Source: an uncultured Prevotellaceae bacterium (lineage in GTDB: Bacteria > Bacteroidota > Bacteroidia > Bacteroidales > Bacteroidaceae). Taken from it: a DNA stretch of 64,000 nucleotides. Under the pieces are notes generated by a model. The model saw nothing but the letters and a program-made list of their open reading frames with translations. It searched no databases and was not told where the DNA came from. Of the stretch, positions 63,028 through 64,000 are shown piece after piece. Numbering within the stretch: position 1 is the first letter of the stretch; each line of letters opens with the position of its first letter. Where the stretch lies: contig ONCK01000004.1 of NCBI GenBank assembly GCA_900316315.1, forward strand, positions 1-64,000, in the 5' to 3' direction. Both the position numbers and the translations under genes were made by a program.

Positions 63028-63558
63028 TTGCTTATTCCTATACCTGCAAACCGTATAGCGGGATAATATCTTCCTGCTATGAGAGAAATGCTTCTTGCCA
63101 ACAGAATCATTTCTCGTACAGATTGTCTGGATAGAGTAAATTTATGTTTGCAGCCCCTTGTGGTATGTCGCTTTCTACATAAGACGCAGTGGAATAACGG
63201 AAATATTACAGCGGGAGGAAGAGCTATCGTTATATTTCTGAAGAAATAGATGTACATAAGAGGGCGAGTGACTGCCCTGTACTACCCCCAGGGGCCTCGG
63301 AGCAGTGCCCAAGAATATTGCTGATGGGGCCAATTGGCGAGAAAATACTCTGTAATAAGAAAATTTCTCCAAGAGACGCCGGATATTCAGTTTTTATTGT
63401 TATTTTTGTCATGTCGCGTATTAATTGCATGCTGTTATACCACGAGAATTAGGGAAAATCCGACATAGAAAGATCCTGAGCAACTTGTTGCTGATCAAAG
63501 ACTCGTAAAAGGAGCCAATGCATTAGGTTGCGGAATTAAGATTAGATAGATTAATAAT
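63028..63558. other. Intergenic, possible promoter only
   Basis: A 531-nt gap with no gene. A -7-like TATTTTTG (63411-63418) lies about 140 nt before the lipoprotein start, with no clear -33. No repeats or hairpins of note. Confidence 0.45.
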
Positions 63559-63990
63559 ATGAAGCGTTTTTTGTTCCCAATAACTCTTTTGGCATCTCTA
63601 CTGATGCTGACACTGACGCTTGACTCTTGCGATGACGATGACCAACGGCATATCCGTAGCAGATTGGTGGGCGAATGGATATCACAAGACGATCCCAATG
63701 ATATCTTTATTCTCGACTTCTATGATGATGGAACGGGGTCACGTGAAGAACGTATTTACGAGAGCAGTTTATCCGACAACTACAATTCATATCATGAGAG
63801 CTTCGACTGGGATGCCGACCGCCGATACATTTATGTCTCGTATTACTCAGATCTGGCACAGGACAGTTGGCCATACTACTTCAGTGGAAATTATCTCTAT
63901 ATTGACGGGATACCTTTTAATTACAATATCGGATGGTCCAAACGGTATGATCGAAGGGCTTTTAAGCCGATTGAGATGAACAATAATTGA
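63559..63990 (+). CDS. Small hypothetical lipoprotein
   Basis: The 143 residues have a lipoprotein signal (LMLTLTLDSCDDDD, Cys24). The mature part resembles the lipocalin-like/DUF families of Bacteroidetes: LVGEWISQDDPNDIFILDFY, DDGTGSREERIYESS, a central YHESFDWDADRRYIYVSY and FSGNYLYIDGIPFNY. The alternating aromatic/acidic strands suggest a small beta barrel. The acidic DDDD after the Cys may act as a surface-export signal (compare the LES motifs of Bacteroidetes), which is inferred. Function unknown. Confidence 0.75.
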   Translation: MKRFLFPITLLASLLMLTLTLDSCDDDDQRHIRSRLVGEWISQDDPNDIFILDFYDDGTGSREERIYESSLSDNYNSYHESFDWDADRRYIYVSYYSDLAQDSWPYYFSGNYLYIDGIPFNYNIGWSKRYDRRAFKPIEMNNN

Positions 63991-64000
63991 CGTTGGTCAT

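Overview
The window is chromosomal DNA from a member of the Bacteroidales, probably Prevotellaceae or a near relative. The evidence is the Bacteroidetes promoter form (TTTG, about 19-20 nt, TAnnTTTG) before many genes, A/T-rich leaders in place of Shine-Dalgarno sites, eukaryote-type single-chain GlyRS, the folP-cdaA and glyS-FKBP pairs, a TonB receptor with a CarboxypepD_reg-like domain, BspA-type leucine-rich repeats and type IX secretion-like C-terminal domains. The species cannot be fixed from the sequence alone.

Layout. 0-2.2 kb: a TonB receptor that loses the rest of its barrel abruptly. 2.7-14.3 kb, minus strand: parC, cdaA, folP, an FKBP lipoprotein, glyS, a lipoprotein and mutS2, with a long non-coding stretch at 5.4-6.8 kb. 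14.6-18.5 kb: aldo/keto reductase, flavodoxin lipoprotein and GH3 glucosidase. 18.8-20.2 kb: tRNA-Ser(UGA) followed by a site array and a truncated tyrosine integrase, a decayed integrative element. 20.5-25.9 kb: MFS transporter, PepSY-like protein with a two-component system, glutamine amidotransferase. 24.4-28.4 kb is an eroded accessory region: a relic surface-protein C-terminus, a dispersed repeat, a frameshifted BspA-like gene and a stand-alone CTD-like exported protein. 28.5-31.6 kb: L,D-transpeptidase, ECF sigma factor, probable anti-sigma factor and Spy-like protein. 32.1-37.4 kb: a hemerythrin-LuxR fusion regulator, then a fructan operon (GH32, MFS, fructokinase). 38.2-43.9 kb: lipoprotein, rpsA, Nudix, RNase Z, MATE. 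44.1-51.9 kb, minus strand: a six-gene cell-envelope operon with FdtA/FdtB-like sugar enzymes, a CPBP protease-glycosyltransferase fusion, a SpoIID-like protein, AmpG and a MurNAc/GlcNAc-type kinase. 52.8-63 kb, plus strand: exonuclease, HD protein, rlmN, then pdxA, nucleotidyltransferase, ATP-grasp, CDP-alcohol phosphotransferase, flippase-like/HAD fusion and outer-membrane patatin. A lipoprotein closes the window.

Two things stand out. First, the tightly packed set at 56.4-60.8 kb reads as a phospholipid head-group pathway: activate a phosphorylated alcohol, transfer it to lipid, trim it and move it across the membrane. It carries an ATP-grasp enzyme whose C-terminal motif resembles inositol-phosphate kinases. 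Second, a family of oriented non-coding repeats occupies five separate intergenic regions (about 6.2-6.5, 26.0-26.3, 37.8, 44.0 and 52.4-52.6 kb). They are built on a 22-nt unit ACAAGGTCGGATGTAGTTTAAA; two copies share a roughly 290-bp body, and one copy forms a perfect hairpin between convergent genes.
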